A stretch of DNA of 64,000 nucleotides, from contig CP141132.1 in assembly GCA_035236585.1 (NCBI GenBank), positions 59,369,880 to 59,433,879 of the forward strand. Direction: 5' to 3'. Both the position numbers and the translations under genes were made by a program. Within the stretch, counting starts at the first letter, position 1. Each line of letters starts with the position of its first letter. The notes beneath the pieces are model-generated. The model ran no database searches. It was not told the DNA's origin and was given only the letters and a program-made list of their open reading frames with translations. Origin of the DNA: Warburgia ugandensis. Lineage: Eukaryota; Streptophyta; Magnoliopsida; Canellales; Canellaceae. Of the stretch, positions 60,990 to 64,000 are shown piece by piece.

Positions 60990-62560
60990 AGTTTTTGGCA
61001 CTGTTGTTGAGGACTCACAATGGAGTTTAATTATATTGGGTTGTAATGCTTTACCCCTAGTCGTAGTTTTAGGATTGCATATAGGATAGTTTCTTTCATT
61101 TTTGCATATTTTCATTATTCCTGAAGAATTAGATACTTTCCTTTTCATTTATAAAGGAATTTGAAGGAGAATAAAGACTTGGAAGAAGATCATAGGATAG
61201 TTTACTATTTTAATTTTTTATTTGAGTGGATTATAGTGACACCATGCTTGTAAATATTTATACACCACAATTCATTTAAATTTAAATTAAAGGGTTGTAA
61301 TAATATAAGTCAAAGGGGCCATCCTAACTTAGAAGAGGAGGTGGCCTATACATTGATCCACCCTTTAGAAGAATACTATTTCTTGGACCCTATTGTGAGC
61401 TATTCAAACTTCTTTCCAAATCCTAGATTAGTTGCATTGTTAATTTAGTTGCATTTGGATGGTAGTGTAGAGCATATAGAAAGCATTTCCTTACATGTTG
61501 CATTTTAGGGTGTGTGTTAGATTTACTACTTTCCTTATATTTTAGGATACATTTGCATGCTTTGAGGTGAATATATATTGATCGAACTATGTGGGAATGC
61601 TTAAATAAATTAGTAAGCGTACTCATCCCTGCAAGATCAAGGGGGGATGTGATGACCATACCTTGGCCCACCTAGGCAAGGGTTACATACTCATGTAGAT
61701 TTAATTAACCTTACCTTACATATGGCTAATGAAGTAGGGGATAAAAAAACCATATTATTTCACTCCTTGGCCCTTACACTATGATGAAATGTATGAGATA
61801 GAGACGGGCTATAATCCTAATTTGTCCAATGCGTTAGATAGATTGGCCAATAGGATAGATAGTGAATTGAATAGGTTAAATGCTTTAGGCGAGCTTGCAA
61901 GTCATCCACACAACTTCAGTACGAGAATTGTTGTGCCTTTTCTTGCCCAACATATCCCACTACTTCATGGCCATCAAGCTCCACCGACAATGTTCATAGT
62001 TCAGAGCAAGCTAATGCACCCAATGCATTCCCAAACCCTAGAAATTATTCTTATGATGAGACCAATTGTCCCCGATGGGCTAGGCATCCCAAACAAATAT
62101 GGTCTTAGGATTATTAGGGAGGATCATCATGGTTCCACCTTGCTTAACCCTTTAAAAGTAACCCATTGCCACAATATTATGAGTCATAACAATTGTTTCC
62201 TCTATAATAGAGAAAACAATAATTATAAGAGACCCTTAGGTTATATATAAAAGCAACTTGACGATCTATTCCTCATATAGAATCCCATAGGGGTCAAATA
62301 ACAATTGCATTTATAGAAAGGGGTGAGGAAAAAGAACAAGTTGAGGGCTGCGATAAGCCCATCAAAGACTATTTATGGATAGTAAAAATATCCGACGCTA
62401 AAGATTCTTCCAATACAAAGAGTCAAGTGTCTACACCATCCCTACCTCTACTAGTAGTGATCTACTTAAGGCATGTGTCACTCATTTCAAATTTTATATA
62501 AGCATCTCTGTTGATGAAGTAAAATTTTTATTGGACACTGATATATTAATGGATACTTCT
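60990..62560 (+). other. Copy 2 5' internal region, possible gag remnant
   Basis: The 5' leader (61000-61780) has no coding features. The frame 61789-62250 starts MYEIETGYNPNLSNALDRLA; a shifted frame near 62025-62090 gives NPRNYSYDETN..WARHPN, faintly like the NPYSNTYNPGWRNHPNFSW stretch of Tat gag. The identification is tentative. Most of this block is deleted from copy 1. Confidence 0.35.
60996..61016 (+). other. Decayed primer-binding site (tRNA-Asp type, Athila/Tat)
   Basis: TGGCACTGTTGTTGAGGACT aligns with the Athila/Tat site TGGCGCCGTTGCCGGGGA. All four differences are G-to-A or C-to-T. The same site in partial copy 0 (about 49850) is even more decayed. Confidence 0.65.
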
Positions 62561-62840
62561 CAATGGACAACCCAAGTAGGATCCCTTCCATTGCTTAAAA
62601 TGAAATCTGAATCGTATAGTGACAAAACACCTGAATTGAACCGACAACTTTTACCAAAAAGTGCTCACTGTGATAGTTTAGGTTCATCTAAAACATTACT
62701 TGTGGCTATGGAATAGGAAGAAGAGTCACTTGATGTTCTAACCCAACATCAACTAGCTCTATGGTGTACATTAGAGGATACTGAGGGTTTAAGCCTCCCT
62801 ATTTCTTTGCATTAAGAGGAAAATTAACCAACCTTATGTG
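62560..62840 (+). pseudogene. Athila/Tat pol remnant upstream of RT
   Basis: Frames read PELNRQLLPKSAHCDSLGSS, KTLLVAME and, after a stop, EEESLDVLTQHQLALW, TLEDTEGLSLPISLH. They follow the order of the linker before Athila/Tat RT (LELKPLPxxLKYAYLG; LPVII; LLxVLxxHKxAIxWTLADIKGISPxICMH). The equivalent block in copy 1 is at 54610-54870, confirming homology between copies. Confidence 0.6.
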
Positions 62841-63041
62841 AGATTTGAGTATGAACATTATCAATTCTTTAATGTTGGCCTATTTTATCTTCAATTTGAC
62901 AAAACTTGGGACAAGTTACCTAGACTTGGTCCTATCAAATTTAAGTTCACTATGGTCAATCATGCTATATTGTTATCATCACCATACATCTCTGGGTGGA
63001 AAATGCACATTGATTACCGTGAAATTCTGCAAATGGAGTGA
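62838..63041 (+). pseudogene. Conserved short frame shared by both array copies
   Basis: The 67-codon frame MRFEYEHYQFFNVGLFYLQF..FDKTWDKL..ISGWKMHIDYREILQME has a counterpart in copy 1 at about 54866-55045 (EEYYQFIDVDLFYPKFDKTW, later HISGWKMYIDYYEILQME after a frame change). It lies where RT would be expected. I do not recognise it; it may be the remains of an extra frame of this element or a captured sequence. Confidence 0.35.
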
Positions 63042-63059
63042 ATTTTCTAAAACTCCTTC

Positions 63060-64000
63060 ATAGTTAGTTTGGGTCTAGGTTAGGTGTCATAGTACTACAT
63101 TTTCATTATATATTTTACATCTTTGCACACATTAAATGATCATTGCACTAACCTAAGAGTACAGGTAATATCTTTCTCATGCTTTCCTCTAAGGTTTATT
63201 ATTTCATTTGTCCATAATATGTAGTTGTAAACATTGAGGACAATGTTTAAATTAATTACGTGGGTAGGATATTCAAAATTTGATGTGTCCAAAGTTTTTA
63301 TTAGTTATTTTGAGAAGAATTGAATTTTTTTATAAAAACTTATGAAAAGTTCCTTTACAAGGATGAGAATTCAAATTTTTTATAGTCCACTATTTTATCC
63401 TTTTTGTAAAATGTTCCATGAAAAGTTAAGCTCAGAATATTTATTTCACAAAATAGCCATATTATATAGTTAAGTTGAAGAGAAAATATAACTTAGAGAT
63501 CCTGGAGGAGACAAGTGGGGATTATTAATGCATGTGAGCTTTAGATTCATTCTTTCTTTGAGATGGTTACATAATTTCAAAAATTTTCTTTAGTGGATAT
63601 TAATTTCCTACTTGGTTCATTATTCTTCATCTTGATCAACTATTAGGAAAACATCTAATCAACTATTAGGAAAACATCTAATAGACTATAGCAATTATCT
63701 CTTGAGTTTATGGTTATGTTTATGTCATATCAAATCTAGGAAATAAAAGAGGCCATATTTGGCTAACCCAAAGCCTTTACCATTCCTATGATTATTTTTC
63801 CACTAGTTAGACCCTTGAGCCTTTACAATAAGCCTTTTTCTTAGTGAACCCATCCCTTAGCCTACCTAGGTTAAACATCAGCTTACGTTCAACCCTAGCC
63901 TCAATAATTAAATTGAAATCAATCTAGAAGAGTCCTTATAACTTATGAGCTAATAAGACCCTCTTGGAAGGAAGTGACTTATTGCCACTTCAGTGGTCCC
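63060..64000 (+). other. 3' internal region of copy 2, continuing off the window
   Basis: Aligns with 55060-55900 of copy 1 (for example GAGGACAATGTTTAAATTAA and AATTAGACCCTTGAGCCT-like strings). A 22-base segment, TAATCAACTATTAGGAAAACATC with flanks, is repeated directly near 63645-63681. The 3' LTR expected next is outside the window. Confidence 0.6.

Overview
This is a transposon-dense nuclear segment of a seed plant, most likely an angiosperm. The evidence is GT-AG introns, a plant-type mitochondrial calcium uniporter, a plastid ABC1-type atypical kinase, plant Au SINEs and several plant retrotransposon lineages. I cannot fix the species. A magnoliid or another large-intron woody lineage would fit, but that is a guess. 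There are no prokaryotic-style operons and no CRISPR array. No new enzymatic or defence system could be supported. The novelty here lies in gene architecture and in how mobile elements are nested, truncated and arrayed.

Only two genes look intact. (1) MCU, plus strand, 21862-22991: two exons, 321 aa, with the WDVMEP ion-selectivity motif. (2) An ABC1K3-like plastid kinase, minus strand, 47759 down to 25992: seven inferred exons, 715 aa, with the KxGQ-type, [12 protein letters not shown] and DFG motifs. Its last 44 codons lie about 16.7 kb from exon 6. Intron 6 (26127-42831) therefore holds two full-length Au SINEs, an RTE-type LINE split by a nested Ty1/copia element, and an L1-like LINE with a 0.54-kb tandem duplication. 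One copy of that duplication was later split by a solo Ty3 LTR. The two genes converge, with about 3 kb between their stop codons. That interval holds a SINE head and coding-like remnants of unknown identity.

Layout. 1-3.3 kb: decayed CACTA transposon (minus) with palindromic subterminal repeats and an embedded copia integrase fragment. 3.3-8.9 kb: microsatellites, two L1-like LINE fragments and a probable copia LTR remnant. 8.9-19.56 kb: a complete but dead Tekay/Del-like Ty3 element (minus) with 3-kb LTRs and a perfect TTTAG target duplication. 19.6-21.86 kb: upstream region of MCU with a 126-bp tandem duplication. 21.86-26 kb: MCU and the convergent interval. 26-47.8 kb: ABC1K3 and its introns. 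47.8-49.7 kb: kinase upstream region with a SINE head inserted in one copy of a short duplication. 49.7-64 kb: a multi-LTR array of a non-autonomous Athila/Tat-like Ty3 element (LTR tail plus stub, LTR plus internal, LTR plus internal), running off the right edge.

The genes do not form a pathway. MCU acts at the mitochondrial inner membrane and ABC1K3 at plastid plastoglobules. All element identifications come from reading translated motifs by eye; no database search was possible.
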